A stretch of DNA of 64,000 bases, from contig CALVNF010000001.1 of the NCBI GenBank assembly GCA_944349595.1, forward strand, positions 62,001 through 126,000. Direction: 5' to 3'. Below the pieces are notes generated by a model. It searched no databases. It was not told the origin of the DNA and saw only the letters and a program-made list of their open reading frames with translations. A program made the position numbers and the translations under genes. How positions within the stretch are numbered: position 1 is the first letter of the stretch; the number at the start of each line of letters is the position of its first letter. Source of the DNA: an uncultured Bacilli bacterium (GTDB taxonomy: Bacteria; Bacillota_I; Bacilli_A; RFN20; CAG-826). Of the stretch, positions 1 through 10,167 are shown piece by piece.

Positions 1-381
1 TGATAATCTATTAGTATTTTTTTGAAATAAGTAAGTTTCAATTAAGTCGTCTAAATGATGAGCGATTAAAATATTTTTTATATTATATTTTTTAGCAGTT
101 TTAATAAAAAAATCATATCTAATTTTTCTAGCAATATTTTCAAAATCACTCTTTTTATCTTTTAAACTATAAGTTAGACTTTCAAGTTTAATATTGTTTT
201 TATTACATATTAATTTTAAATTTTCTTCTTCAATGTCGGATTCAATTCTAGTTTTATAATTCACAAAACAAACAATAAAAAAATGGTTATTTTTTAATAA
301 CAAATTAAATAATGCCATGGAATCTGGACCATTTGAACAAGCTAAGATATATTTTTGGTTTTTATCAAGATTTAATTTCAT
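1..381 (-). CDS. tilS: tRNA(Ile)-lysidine synthetase, N-terminal part (cut by window edge)
   Basis: The 127 codons present encode the start of TilS, which uses ATP to attach lysine to C34 of the CAU-anticodon tRNA-Ile so that it reads AUA. The PP-loop is at residues ~16-22 but reads SNGPDSM instead of the usual SGGxDS. The second family motif, AHHLDDLIETYL, is near residues 108-119. The gene starts inside the end of rqcP (17-base overlap), so the two are translationally coupled. The rest of the protein lies to the left of base 1. The rqcP–tilS neighbourhood matches the Bacillus yabO/tilS region. Identity is secure; whether the Asn in the PP-loop matters cannot be said. Confidence 0.9.
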   Translation of the reverse strand, partial: MKLNLDKNQKYILACSNGPDSMALFNLLLKNNHFFIVCFVNYKTRIESDIEEENLKLICNKNNIKLESLTYSLKDKKSDFENIARKIRYDFFIKTAKKYNIKNILIAHHLDDLIETYLFQKNTNRLS

Positions 382-625
382 CACTAGATATTATTTGATA
401 CATATCATCTGCATCTTTTTTCTTAGCATAAGGTAATAATTTTAATACTTTGGTAGTTATTTTTTTATTACCTAAAATCAATGTAATTACATCATTTTCT
501 TTAACTTCTGTCGATGGTTTTGCGACTTTATTGTTAATTAAAACTTTACCGTTATTACATAATTCGTTGGCAATTGTTCTTCTAATAATTAAACGTGAAA
601 CTTTTAAATATTTATCAATTCTCAT
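365..625 (-). CDS. rqcP: RqcP, S4-domain ribosome quality-control factor (YabO)
   Basis: A small S4 RNA-binding protein of 86 residues. The N-terminus [17 protein letters not shown] and the C-terminal stretch with MYQI match the YabO/RqcP pattern closely. RqcP works with RqcH on stalled 50S subunits to add C-terminal alanine tails. I chose the ATG at 625 because the family starts at M-R-[IL]-D-K; an ATG nine bases upstream (634) is also open. There is no clear Shine-Dalgarno sequence, and the start lies inside the last codons of mfd, so translation is probably coupled. The order pth–mfd–rqcP–tilS is the conserved Firmicutes order and supports the call over a generic Hsp15-like S4 protein. Confidence 0.88.
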   Translation of the reverse strand: MRIDKYLKVSRLIIRRTIANELCNNGKVLINNKVAKPSTEVKENDVITLILGNKKITTKVLKLLPYAKKKDADDMYQIISSDEIKS

Positions 626-3600
626 ATACATCATTATATAATTTTAATAGTGTATCAACCAAATTATTTAGAGACAAAAACCAATCTTTGTATTTTTTAT
701 ATAAAATTATTTTGATTGATCCTCTTTCAAAATTAATTTTAATTTTTTCTTTATAACTAATTAATAATGAAAATAGTTTATAACCAATCCCATCAATTTG
801 TGAAAATTCTTTATTTAAAACAATAACAATATAATCTCCTTCTTCTTTGAAATCTAAGAATAAAGGATTTTTTAATTTAATTTTTAATTGTCTTATTTTA
901 ATTAAATTGACAAATTCTTCTGGAATTGCACCATAAATGTCTGTAATTTTTTTAATCGCCTTATTTAACTCATCTATTGAATTTGAATTATCTACAAGAT
1001 TATAAATTTCAATCTTATTTGTGTCATTTGCATAATTATTTGGAATATAACCTGTAATTGAAATTTTAGCAAAATCAATTTTTTGTTCTTCCTCATAGTT
1101 GGTATTATTTTTAACTTTATTAATTTCTTGATTAAGAAGTTTTAAATATAAATCTATCCCAACTTCGTTAATATTACCAGATTGATCTTTTCCTAAAATA
1201 TCACCAGCTCCTCTTATCATTAAATCTCTTTGAGCAATTTTATAACCACTTCCAAGTTCGGTAAACTCTTTGATTGTTTTTAGTCTTTTTTTAGCATCAG
1301 ATGTTAGGTTTTTGTTTCCTCTATATGTTAAATAGGCATATGCTAGAGTGTTTGATCTGCCAACTCTTCCTTTTATTTGATAGAGTTGAGCAAGTCCAAA
1401 TTTATCCGCATTTTCAACAATAATCAAATTAGCATTACTAACGTCAATCCCATTTTCAATAATTGTTGTCGTAACTAAAACATCAATATTTCCGTTATAA
1501 AAGTCATTCATAATTTCATCAATTAACATTTTATCCATTTGCCCATGAACGCCTTCTATTCTTGCATTTGGTAAGTTAGCTCTTAATTTATTTATTTTTT
1601 CAGGCATTGTAATAACATCGTTATATAGATAGAAAGTTTGCCCGTGTCTTCCAAGTTCTCTTGAAATAACTTCAACAATAAATCTTTCATTATATTCAAT
1701 TAAAAATGTCTGAATAGGAGCTCGATTAATTGGAGCGGTACTGATTAATGAAATACTTCTCATTCCAGCAAGAGATAATTGAAGAGTTCTTGGAATTGGC
1801 GTTGCAGATAAAGTTAAAACGTCAACATCTTTGTTAGCTATTTTGATTTTTTCTTTTTGTTCAACTCCAAATCGTTGTTCTTCATCAATTATTAAAAGAC
1901 CTAAATCTTTATAAATTATTTTTTTATTTAGTGCTTTGTGCGTTCCAATTACAAAATGAATTTTACCTTCTTTAATCTCATTAATATCCTCATTAATTTG
2001 TTTGTTTGTTGTAAATCTAGTAAATAATGCAATTTTTACATCAAAACCATTAAATCTTTCAACCGCTCTTTCATAATGTTGTTTTGCAAGAAGAGTTGTA
2101 GGACACAACATTACAACTTGTCTTCCTGAATTTATCGCTTTAAATGCCGCTATAAATGCAATTTCAGTTTTCCCAAAACCAACATCTCCACAAATTAATC
2201 TATTCATTGGAACATCTTTTTCCATATCGTTTTTGACATCTTTAATCGCAATAATTTGATCGTTTGTTAATTTATATGGGAATTGTTTTTCAAAACTAAT
2301 TTGAAATTCATCGTCTATAAGATATGGTTTTCTTTTTATATTTAGTCTATCTGAATATAAATTTAATAATTTTATTGCAAGTTCAGCAACATCTTCTTTA
2401 ACTTTGTTTTTTGCAGTTTCCCATTTACTAGAAAACAATTTTGAAAGCTTTGGAACATATCCTTCTTTTGAAATATATTTTCTAATAATTTTAAATTGTT
2501 CAAGCGGAATAAAAAGTGCGTCACCTTTGTCAAAAATCAACTTAATATAATCATTTGTATTTTCGCCAGATTTTATTGTTTCGATTCCATTATATTTAGC
2601 AATACCATATTTTTCATGAACTACATAATCTCCAATATTTAAATCTTCATAATTTTTAATGATTGTTGCTTCTTTAAATCTTGAAATATATCTTGATGTG
2701 TTTGTTTTATAATTGAATATTTCTTTAGGAGATAAAATCATTACTTTATCATCGTAAAAATCAAACCCAGCTTTTAATTCGTCAACAACAAAATTAATAT
2801 TATTTAAAATTTCTTTATTATCATTGGTTAAAAATGTTGTAATAAAAAAATCTTTTTGTTGTTTATAATCAAAACACAAATAAATTTTATAATTTTCACT
2901 AAGACTTAATTTTAAAAAATTTATAACAACACTTTTATCAATTCCTTTTAAATTTGGGTTTCTAACTTTAATTTCTTGATAATTTACGTTAGAAAATAAT
3001 TGATTTTTGCAGACTTTTTGATAATTATAATCAAAATCATCATAAAATAAACTTACATAATTTAAACATTCATCTTTATTAATTAGATCGTTTTTAAACT
3101 TTTCAGCATCTTGTAATAAGCTTTCTTTTGATATTTCGATTTGTTCATCGTTAGAATAAAGTAAAATCCCGTCGTTGATGTATGAAAAAATACTGAAAAC
3201 TTTTTCACTGAGCAATTTAAAATATTTATAATCTTTTTGAGAAAATGAAAAATTTTCTAGTTCGTCTAAATCACTATTTATATTTTCTATAAAAACATTT
3301 GGATTTTTCTTAGTTTTTGATTCTTCGATAGTTAGTTTTTTTAATCTTCCAATATTTTTTAAAAGCATATCTTTTTCAATTAAAAAATCACTATTTGGGC
3401 AAAATTCAACTTCATCAATTTCTTCAAATGAAGTTTGATTGGATACATCAAAATATTTAATTTTTTCAATTTGATCATCAAACAAATCAATTCTTATTGG
3501 ATTATTTAAATTTATTGGAAAAATATCAATAATTGAACCTCTAAAAGAAACATCCCCTGTTTTTTCAATTTTATTAGTAACAATATAACCAGCTTCAACT

Positions 3601-4064
3601 AACTGCTGTTTAAATTTTTCATAATCAATAACATCATCTTTTTTTAATTTAAATATATTTTTCTTAAAAATATTTGGATCACAAAAATATCTTAAAGCGC
3701 ATGATACATTCAAAATAATGATTTTAGGTTTATTAGATGTAATTAATTTATAAATCCCAAAAATTCTATCAGCTTGAATTTCTTTACTTGCTGCAACGTA
3801 TTCAACAGCAACTAATTCTTCGCTTGGAATATAAATAATATCATCATCATTAATTATTGAAGCTATTTCATCTCTAATTAATTGTGCATTATATAAGTTT
3901 GGACACAAAATAATGATGTTTTGCTGGTAATTTTTATATAAGTAAGCAGCATAATAACTAATTCCTACTACATCTGATGTAAAAATATTACATGAAAATT
4001 TATATTTATCTTTTATAAATAAATTTTCTTTTAGAAAAATATCAGAAACTTTTAATTCACTCAT
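615..4064 (-). CDS. mfd: Transcription-repair coupling factor Mfd
   Basis: A 1149-residue SF2 translocase that removes RNA polymerase stalled at DNA lesions and recruits UvrA. Visible parts in order: a UvrB-like N-terminal region; the CarD-like RNA polymerase interaction domain ([16 protein letters not shown], near residue 475); Walker [12 protein letters not shown] near 622-632; the DEEQRFGV box near 725; helicase motif VI with [14 protein letters not shown]; and a C-terminal TRCF domain. Length is normal for the family. The ATG overlaps the pth stop by four bases and the 3' end overlaps rqcP, so it sits in the pth–mfd–rqcP–tilS operon. Confidence 0.97.
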   Translation of the reverse strand: MSELKVSDIFLKENLFIKDKYKFSCNIFTSDVVGISYYAAYLYKNYQQNIIILCPNLYNAQLIRDEIASIINDDDIIYIPSEELVAVEYVAASKEIQADRIFGIYKLITSNKPKIIILNVSCALRYFCDPNIFKKNIFKLKKDDVIDYEKFKQQLVEAGYIVTNKIEKTGDVSFRGSIIDIFPINLNNPIRIDLFDDQIEKIKYFDVSNQTSFEEIDEVEFCPNSDFLIEKDMLLKNIGRLKKLTIEESKTKKNPNVFIENINSDLDELENFSFSQKDYKYFKLLSEKVFSIFSYINDGILLYSNDEQIEISKESLLQDAEKFKNDLINKDECLNYVSLFYDDFDYNYQKVCKNQLFSNVNYQEIKVRNPNLKGIDKSVVINFLKLSLSENYKIYLCFDYKQQKDFFITTFLTNDNKEILNNINFVVDELKAGFDFYDDKVMILSPKEIFNYKTNTSRYISRFKEATIIKNYEDLNIGDYVVHEKYGIAKYNGIETIKSGENTNDYIKLIFDKGDALFIPLEQFKIIRKYISKEGYVPKLSKLFSSKWETAKNKVKEDVAELAIKLLNLYSDRLNIKRKPYLIDDEFQISFEKQFPYKLTNDQIIAIKDVKNDMEKDVPMNRLICGDVGFGKTEIAFIAAFKAINSGRQVVMLCPTTLLAKQHYERAVERFNGFDVKIALFTRFTTNKQINEDINEIKEGKIHFVIGTHKALNKKIIYKDLGLLIIDEEQRFGVEQKEKIKIANKDVDVLTLSATPIPRTLQLSLAGMRSISLISTAPINRAPIQTFLIEYNERFIVEVISRELGRHGQTFYLYNDVITMPEKINKLRANLPNARIEGVHGQMDKMLIDEIMNDFYNGNIDVLVTTTIIENGIDVSNANLIIVENADKFGLAQLYQIKGRVGRSNTLAYAYLTYRGNKNLTSDAKKRLKTIKEFTELGSGYKIAQRDLMIRGAGDILGKDQSGNINEVGIDLYLKLLNQEINKVKNNTNYEEEQKIDFAKISITGYIPNNYANDTNKIEIYNLVDNSNSIDELNKAIKKITDIYGAIPEEFVNLIKIRQLKIKLKNPLFLDFKEEGDYIVIVLNKEFSQIDGIGYKLFSLLISYKEKIKINFERGSIKIILYKKYKDWFLSLNNLVDTLLKLYNDVYEN

Positions 4065-4636
4065 TTTGTTAATTTTTTATTAAAGTGTGACATACATAAA
4101 TCAAAATTATGTTTTAAATAATCATCAATAGCATCAGATGTTAATGAAATTGCTTCATCAATTTTTACTTTTTCATCTTTTGTAAATTTTCCTAAAACAT
4201 AATCGATAGTATCAAATTCTGGTTTTCCAATTCCAATTTTAATTCTTTTAATATTTTCAGTTCCTAAATATTGAAAAATTGACTTTAAACCGTTGTGTCC
4301 ACCACTTGATCCCTTAGGTTTAATCTTAACTTCACCGACGTTTAAATCTAAATCATCGTGAATAATTAAAATATTATCAATATTAATTTTAAAAAAGTTT
4401 TTAATTTGACTAACAGCAATTCCAGAGTTGTTCATATAAGTTAAAGGTTTTTGTAAAATTATTGTTTTGTCAAGAAAATCAAACTTTACATAATATGAAA
4501 AGAAATCATTTATATTAATATCAACATTATGTTTTTTTGCAAAAAAATCCACTGCCATATAACCAGTATTATGTCTAGTATTTTCATATTTTTTATCAGG
4601 ATTACCTAAACCTACAATTAAATAAATTTCTTTCAT
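4061..4636 (-). CDS. pth: Peptidyl-tRNA hydrolase
   Basis: A 191-residue Pth that cleaves peptidyl-tRNA released from ribosomes. The N-terminus LIVGLGNPDKKYENTRHN carries the catalytic His and the Asn of the family. The later stretches HDDLDLNVGEVKIKPKGSSGGHNGLKS and RIKIGIGKP are also typical (given here only as landmarks). It is the first gene of the minus-strand operon with mfd, rqcP and tilS. A TATAAT box lies 17 bases upstream of the ATG on the minus strand and no Shine-Dalgarno sequence is seen, so the leader should be short. It is divergent from the DUF368 gene across only 33 bases. Confidence 0.96.
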   Translation of the reverse strand: MKEIYLIVGLGNPDKKYENTRHNTGYMAVDFFAKKHNVDININDFFSYYVKFDFLDKTIILQKPLTYMNNSGIAVSQIKNFFKINIDNILIIHDDLDLNVGEVKIKPKGSSGGHNGLKSIFQYLGTENIKRIKIGIGKPEFDTIDYVLGKFTKDEKVKIDEAISLTSDAIDDYLKHNFDLCMSHFNKKLTK

Positions 4637-4669
4637 ACATTTTTAACAATAATATTATAAAATATTAGC

Positions 4670-5608
4670 ATGCAAGAAGAGAATAATTTACCTAAATATA
4701 ATTTAAAAAGCTGGATAAAAAGTTCAATACTTGGTTTTTTTATTGGAATCGGAGTTATTGTTCCAGGAGTTAGCGGCGCTCAAATTTCAATAATTTTTAA
4801 ATTATATGATAAATTAACATACGCAATTTCAAATATATTTAAAAAATTCATTATTTGTTTATTATTTTTACTACCTATTATTATTGGAATAATTGTTGGT
4901 TTTGTCTTAGGATTTTTTGCAGTTGACCAATTATTACAACTTTCAACAATTGTATTAGTTGCTTTATTTGCTGGAATGATGTCAGCTGGAACTTACTCAA
5001 TAATTGGAGAACTTAAAACTGAAAAATTTAAAATTAAAAAAATTATTTGGGTTTTGCTAGGGTTTTTAATACCTTTAAGTTTATCTTTAGTCTCTATTTA
5101 CACTCAATTTTCACTTGAATCACAATTTCATGCAACTGATTGGTGGTTTTATATCGCTTTATTTTTTATTGGAGTTTTGGTCGGATTTACCCAAATTATT
5201 CCTGGATTAAGTGCCACTTCACTTTTGATGTCTTTTGGATTATATAAACCACTTATAAATTCGGTTTCATTTACAGCTTGGTCAAACAATCCAATGATAT
5301 TCTTATTTTATTTAATGTTAGTTATTGGATTTGTAGTTGGGGTTTTTAGTATTTCCAAACTAGTTACTTATCTAATTGCACATTTTAAAAATTCTTTCTA
5401 TTATTTTGTTTTAGGTTTAAGCACCTCATCAATAATTGTTATGTTTTATAATCCAGAAATGCTTCAAGCTTATGAAGAATTTTCTAACTATATTGGTGAA
5501 ACTAAATATTATATTGAATTGGTTTTAAGTCCAATATTATTTATAATAGGATTTATATTAATACTTTTACTAATAATTAAATCTGAAAACAAAGAAGAAA
5601 ACAAATAA
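4670..5608 (+). CDS. DUF368 family membrane protein, probable polyprenyl-phosphate transporter PopT
   Basis: A 312-residue polytopic membrane protein with about eight hydrophobic segments. Two related re-entrant-type motifs are visible: GVIVPGVSGAQISIIFKLYD near residues 25-45 and TQIIPGLSATSLLMSFGLY near 172-190. Such paired half-repeats mark DUF368. DUF368 members have been assigned as PopT, which returns undecaprenyl phosphate across the membrane for cell-wall synthesis; that role is transferred from the family. A TATAAA box 8 bases before the ATG and no Shine-Dalgarno sequence suggest a leaderless or nearly leaderless mRNA. It is transcribed toward the tetR/ABC genes, 44 bases downstream. 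Confidence 0.85.
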   Translation: MQEENNLPKYNLKSWIKSSILGFFIGIGVIVPGVSGAQISIIFKLYDKLTYAISNIFKKFIICLLFLLPIIIGIIVGFVLGFFAVDQLLQLSTIVLVALFAGMMSAGTYSIIGELKTEKFKIKKIIWVLLGFLIPLSLSLVSIYTQFSLESQFHATDWWFYIALFFIGVLVGFTQIIPGLSATSLLMSFGLYKPLINSVSFTAWSNNPMIFLFYLMLVIGFVVGVFSISKLVTYLIAHFKNSFYYFVLGLSTSSIIVMFYNPEMLQAYEEFSNYIGETKYYIELVLSPILFIIGFILILLLIIKSENKEENK

Positions 5609-5614
5609 GTTTTC

Positions 5615-5644
5615 ATTGACATTCTTGTCAATATTCATTATCAT
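5615..5644 (+). promoter_or_regulatory. tetR promoter with overlapping palindromic operator
   Basis: The -35 hexamer TTGACA (5616-5621) and the -10 hexamer TATCAT (5639-5644) are separated by exactly 17 bases. The -35 box is one arm of an inverted repeat, ATTGACA-TTCT-TGTCAAT (5615-5632), with perfect 7-base arms. A TetR dimer bound here would block RNA polymerase, so autorepression of the tetR–ABC exporter genes is likely. The ATG follows the -10 box by 8 bases. Promoter and palindrome are seen directly; the binding protein is inferred from position. Confidence 0.75.
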
Positions 5645-5652
5645 AATTGTGT

Positions 5653-6255
5653 ATGAAGATGAATAAAAAACAAAAAGTTAATTTAGCAAGAAGAAAACAA
5701 ATCGTTAAAACAGCTTTAAAGTTGTTTGTCGAAGATTCTTATTCTAAAACATCTGTTGATGACATTTGTAAAGAATTAAAAATGTCTCATGGACTCTTTT
5801 ATCATTACTTTAAAGATAAAGAAGATCTTCTTAATAGAATGATTAAACTTTTCTATGATGAAATTAAGTTAGATTATTCTGAATTTAAAGATGTTAATGC
5901 AAAAGACAAATTATATTTAGTCACGGAAAGAATTATTTCTTTTATTTCTAAGGACAAATATAATACATATAAATTTTACCTTGCATTATCAATTTTCAAT
6001 GATGAAAAGGCCAAAGAAATCTTTACAAAAATGAAAGAAGAAAATAATTACCCATCTTTCTTCTCTTGTTTTGTCCACTTGTTTGAAGAGTTAGAAAAAA
6101 GCGATTATTTAAGATTTGATAAAGAAAAATCTTTAGAAACATACATTTTTTATATCGTCGGTTTATTGCATGCTTATATTGAAAAAGGTAATAACACCTT
6201 CGAAATGAAAAAAGAGCCTGAAAAAACATTTATTTGCGATCTCTTGTTAAAATAA
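5653..6255 (+). CDS. TetR/AcrR family transcriptional regulator
   Basis: About 200 residues. The N-terminal helix-turn-helix reads IVKTALKLFVEDSYSKTS then VDDICKELKMSHGLFYHYF, the canonical TetR DNA-binding domain with the HyHF-like recognition helix. The C-terminal half is the helical ligand-binding part and carries no recognisable ligand signature. I chose the ATG at 5653; a TTG at 5647 and an ATG at 5659 are alternatives. No Shine-Dalgarno sequence is present. The gene lies 23 bases ahead of an ABC exporter pair, so it most likely controls drug or lipid export and its own promoter. Confidence 0.88.
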   Translation: MKMNKKQKVNLARRKQIVKTALKLFVEDSYSKTSVDDICKELKMSHGLFYHYFKDKEDLLNRMIKLFYDEIKLDYSEFKDVNAKDKLYLVTERIISFISKDKYNTYKFYLALSIFNDEKAKEIFTKMKEENNYPSFFSCFVHLFEELEKSDYLRFDKEKSLETYIFYIVGLLHAYIEKGNNTFEMKKEPEKTFICDLLLK

Positions 6256-6278
6256 ATTAAATTAACTAAAAAATCTTT

Positions 6279-8342
6279 ATGAATAAATTATTAAAATTCA
6301 TTTTTAGAAAATGGTATATTTTATTGTTGATTTTTTTAGCCATAATTGCTCAATGTTATTTGCAACTTTTGTTACCAGATTATATGGGAAAAATAACAAG
6401 TGCAATTACAACACAAACATTTTCTAATAATGGTGATTTAACAACTTATATTTTACAAACCGGTGGAATAATGATTGCAATTGCGTTTGGTGTTTTTGCC
6501 TTAGCAATTGTTCAAAATTATTCTGGTTCGTATTTATCATCGTATGTCGGTAAAGTATTAAGAGATGAGATGTTTGAAAAAGTTAACTCATTATCTCTTG
6601 CAGAATATAATAAATTTGGAACTTCAACTTTAATTACTAGAACAACTAATGATATAGAACAAATTAAAAACTATATTTTAATGTTTGTGAGAATTATTAT
6701 CATGTCTCCAACAATGATAATAATTGCCTTATTTCATACCATTAGTCAAAATGCACAATTAACACTTGTAATTGCTTGCGCAATACCATTAATTTTAATT
6801 GTGATGCTAATTATATTTTATTTAGCAATGCCAGTTTTTAAATCAATTCAAACAAAATTAGATAATTTAACTGTTGCTTTAAGAGAATCATTGACAGGTA
6901 TTAGAGTTGTAAGAGCATATAATCAACAAGAAACTGAATATAAAAAATTTGATCATGCTAATAAAGAAATAACATTTACTAATAGAAGAGCTGGTCGAAT
7001 CATGTCAATTGCATATCCTTCAATAAATATTATTTTTAATTTGGCATTTATTTTTATTTATCTGATTGGATTATTTTTAATAAATAATCAAATATTTTCA
7101 CTAGAAAGTTTTAATATTTTATCTGATGTTGCCGTCGTTGCTCAATATTCAACACAAGTCATGGCAAGTTTTTTAATGTTTGCAATGGTATTTGTAATGT
7201 TACCTCAAGCAAGCGCATGTGCAAAAAGAGTTAATGAAGTATTAGATATTAAAACTTCCATTAACGATGATGAAGCAAAAAAGTTTGCAGTTTCTCAATT
7301 AAATAAAAAATACCGAGCAGAACTAAACGATTTTTCAGATAAATATAATAAAATAACTGGTCATAAATTTAATAAAGATTATTTATTTGATTTATTAAAA
7401 AATAAAAAAACTGATAAAAATAGTAATGAATATAAGCTTGCTAGTGAATTTAAAGCTTTAAATGATAAATATGAAGATATCAAAAATAAAATACTAGATA
7501 AAAATTCCGAAGAATATATTCAAATTATTGAACAATATTTTTCTAAACGTCAAATTAAAGGTACATTAGAATTTGATAATGTTACATTTATTTATCCAGA
7601 CGCCGATAAACCTTGTATTGAAAATATTTCATTTGTTGCAAAACCTGGAACAGTGACTGCAATTATTGGTTCTACTGGAAGTGGAAAATCAACGATTGTA
7701 AACTTAATTCCAAAATTTTATGATGTAACAAATGGTTCTATTAAATTAGATGGAATTGACATTAAAAAACTACCTCAAAAAACTTTAAGAGATAATTTGG
7801 GATTTGTTCCTCAACAAGCTGTATTATTTTATGGAACAATTAAAGATAACTTAAAATTTGGAAAAGATGATGCTAGTGATAAAGAAATTAACGAAGCATT
7901 ACAAATTGCACAAGCCCAAAATTTTGTCTCTAAACTACCAGACAATATTAATACTTTTGTGTCACAATCTGGTAAAAATTTTTCTGGAGGACAAAAACAA
8001 AGATTAGCAATTGCTAGAGCTTTAGTTAAAAAACCAGAGATTTATGTCTTTGATGATTCCTTTAGTGCCCTTGATTTTAAAACTGACTTGGCTTTAAGAA
8101 CTGCTTTAAAATCATATACTAAAGAATCGGCTGTAATTTTAGTTGCTCAAAGAGTATCAACAATTATAAATGCAGATAATATTTTAGTTTTAAATGATGG
8201 TAAGATAGTTGGACAAGGTAAACACGAAGATTTATTAGTAAATTGCCCTGTTTATCAAGATATTGTTAAATCTCAACTTGATCCAGATGAAGTTGAAAAA
8301 ACAATTAATTTATCTAAATCAAAAAATGGAGGTAATGAATAA
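6279..8342 (+). CDS. ABC exporter subunit 1 (half-transporter with degenerate ATP site and extra linker domain)
   Basis: A 687-residue type IV ABC exporter half. Six hydrophobic segments lie in residues ~10-320 and the nucleotide-binding domain begins near 427. Walker A is GSTGSGKST (~463), the signature is FSGGQKQR, and Walker B is IYVFDDSFSALD, so the catalytic Glu is Asp. The switch His is replaced: VAQR instead of AHR. These changes mark the degenerate site of heterodimeric exporters such as TM287/288 and BmrCD. An unusual charged, helix-rich segment of about 100 residues (~327-427) separates the membrane domain from the nucleotide-binding domain; ordinary half-transporters have a short linker there. 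The stop overlaps the next gene's start. Confidence 0.92.
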   Translation: MNKLLKFIFRKWYILLLIFLAIIAQCYLQLLLPDYMGKITSAITTQTFSNNGDLTTYILQTGGIMIAIAFGVFALAIVQNYSGSYLSSYVGKVLRDEMFEKVNSLSLAEYNKFGTSTLITRTTNDIEQIKNYILMFVRIIIMSPTMIIIALFHTISQNAQLTLVIACAIPLILIVMLIIFYLAMPVFKSIQTKLDNLTVALRESLTGIRVVRAYNQQETEYKKFDHANKEITFTNRRAGRIMSIAYPSINIIFNLAFIFIYLIGLFLINNQIFSLESFNILSDVAVVAQYSTQVMASFLMFAMVFVMLPQASACAKRVNEVLDIKTSINDDEAKKFAVSQLNKKYRAELNDFSDKYNKITGHKFNKDYLFDLLKNKKTDKNSNEYKLASEFKALNDKYEDIKNKILDKNSEEYIQIIEQYFSKRQIKGTLEFDNVTFIYPDADKPCIENISFVAKPGTVTAIIGSTGSGKSTIVNLIPKFYDVTNGSIKLDGIDIKKLPQKTLRDNLGFVPQQAVLFYGTIKDNLKFGKDDASDKEINEALQIAQAQNFVSKLPDNINTFVSQSGKNFSGGQKQRLAIARALVKKPEIYVFDDSFSALDFKTDLALRTALKSYTKESAVILVAQRVSTIINADNILVLNDGKIVGQGKHEDLLVNCPVYQDIVKSQLDPDEVEKTINLSKSKNGGNE

Positions 8343-9103
8343 TGCCACCAAGAATGAACGGAGTTGTTAAAGCTAAAAATTTTAAACAAACTTTTTCAAG
8401 AATGGTAAAAGATTTAAAACCTGAATATCCAATCTTGATAACAATTATTGCTTTTGCGGTTTTAGCGGCTGTTTTAACAATAGTTTCTCCAATCATTTTA
8501 AATGACTTTTTAAACTTATTAACGCCAGAATTTGATCCAAGTACTCATTTATTAATTAATAATGATTTGTTATCTTTAGAAAATGGAAGAATAATAATTA
8601 ATTGGTTAACGGTTGGAAAATATTTTGGAATTATTATTGGAATTTATGTGTGTAGTGCAATTTTAATGTGGTTAGCTGAATTTTTATCTGTTAATGTTGC
8701 CGCAAAATATTCTTATCAAATGAGAGATAGAATTCAAAATAAAATAAACAAACTTCCTTTATCTTATTTTGATAACATTCCTTATGGTGATACCTTAAGT
8801 GTTGGAACAAATGATGTTGACAATATTTCAAGAAACTTACAAAATATTATTTCTCAATCTTGCCAATCAGTTACATTATTTTTAGGAACATTAATTGCAA
8901 TGCTAGTTACAGAATATAGACTTGCTCTAGTTGCTCTAGCTTCGCTTCCTATAACTATATTAATTGTTGTTTTTGTCGCAAAATTTTCACAAAAACAATT
9001 TAATACATATAGAAAAGAACTTGGTGTGTTAAATGGTAAAATTGAAGAAGATTATGCCGGATATAAGATAATTAATTATTTAATAAAGAAAAAGATGTTA
9101 TAA
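8342..9103 (+). pseudogene. ABC exporter subunit 2, membrane-domain half (frameshifted)
   Basis: This open frame holds the N-terminal membrane domain (253 codons) of the partner of the preceding subunit. It ends early at 9103 because the frame is lost within AATTATTTAATAAAG near 9070-9085. Reading on in another frame at once restores family-like sequence, FNKEKDVIKDFDKSNK, which runs into the frame that encodes the ATPase half. Loss of one T from a T-run explains the break. It is either a real inactivating deletion or an assembly error; without it the protein would be about 608 residues. It starts by overlap with the stop of subunit 1. Confidence 0.8.
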
Positions 9104-9129
9104 AAGATTTTGATAAAAGTAATAAAACA

Positions 9130-10167
9130 ATGACAAAATCTGACAGATTGTCTCAATTTTTGTCTGGATTTATTTTTCCTTCAACAAACTTTATAAATAA
9201 TTTAGCATTTGTTGGAATTGCCATTGTTGGAGGAATTATAAATAGACCTGCAACAATGATCGTATTTTTTATATTCTTGAATTTATTTTCTCGTCCATTT
9301 CAACAAATCGGTCAAATCTTTAATGTTATTCAAAGTGTTGTGGCAAGTGGAGAAAGAATTTATGAAATATTAGATTCAAAAGAAGAAACTCCTGATGTAA
9401 CCCATGAAGAAAAAACAGAAGAAGATATTATTGGAGAATATATTTTTGATAATGTTGCATTTTCATATACAAAAGATAAACCATTAATTGAAGACTTAAA
9501 TTTAAAAGTAAGTCCTGGTGATAGTGTTGCAATTGTTGGCCCAACTGGAGCTGGTAAAACTACAATCGTTAACTTAATTATGAGATTTTATGATATAAAT
9601 TCTGGTTCAATTAAACTTGATAATGTTGATTTAAGAAATTATAAGAGATCGACTGTTAGAGGTGTAGTTGGTATGGTTTTACAAGATACTTGGCTATTTA
9701 AAGGTAGTATCAGAGATAACATTACCTATGGAAATCCAAATGCTAGTGAAGATGAAATAATTGCTGCTTGTAAAGAAGCTCACATATATCACTTTATTGA
9801 AACTCTACCAGGTGGTTTAGATTATCAATTAAATGAAGAAGGAAATAATATTTCACAAGGTCAAAAGCAATTATTAACAATTGCAAGAGCAATATTATCT
9901 AAACCAAAGGTCATGATTTTAGATGAGGCTACATCAAGTGTTGACACAAGAACTGAGCAAGCAATCCAAGATGCAATGGATAAAATTATGGAAGGTAGAA
10001 CTAGTTTTATTATTGCACACCGTTTATCAACAATTAAAAATGCGAAATTAATTTTAGTCATGAAAAAAGGACATATTGTTGAAAAAGGTAATCACGAAGA
10101 ACTATTAAAACTAAACGGTTTTTATGCAGATTTATATAATTCTCAATTTTTAGGAACCAATAACTAA
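9130..10167 (+). pseudogene. ABC exporter subunit 2, ATPase half (frameshifted)
   Basis: Continues the previous fragment: the last membrane segments, then a complete nucleotide-binding domain. Walker A is GPTGAGKTT, the signature is ISQGQKQ, Walker B is VMILDEATSSVD with the catalytic Glu, and the switch is IIAHRLST with His. This half therefore carries the competent catalytic site that complements the degenerate site of subunit 1. The ATG at 9130 is only the first Met after the frameshift, not a true start, and has no ribosome binding site. If the frameshift is genuine the exporter is probably dead. Confidence 0.8.
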
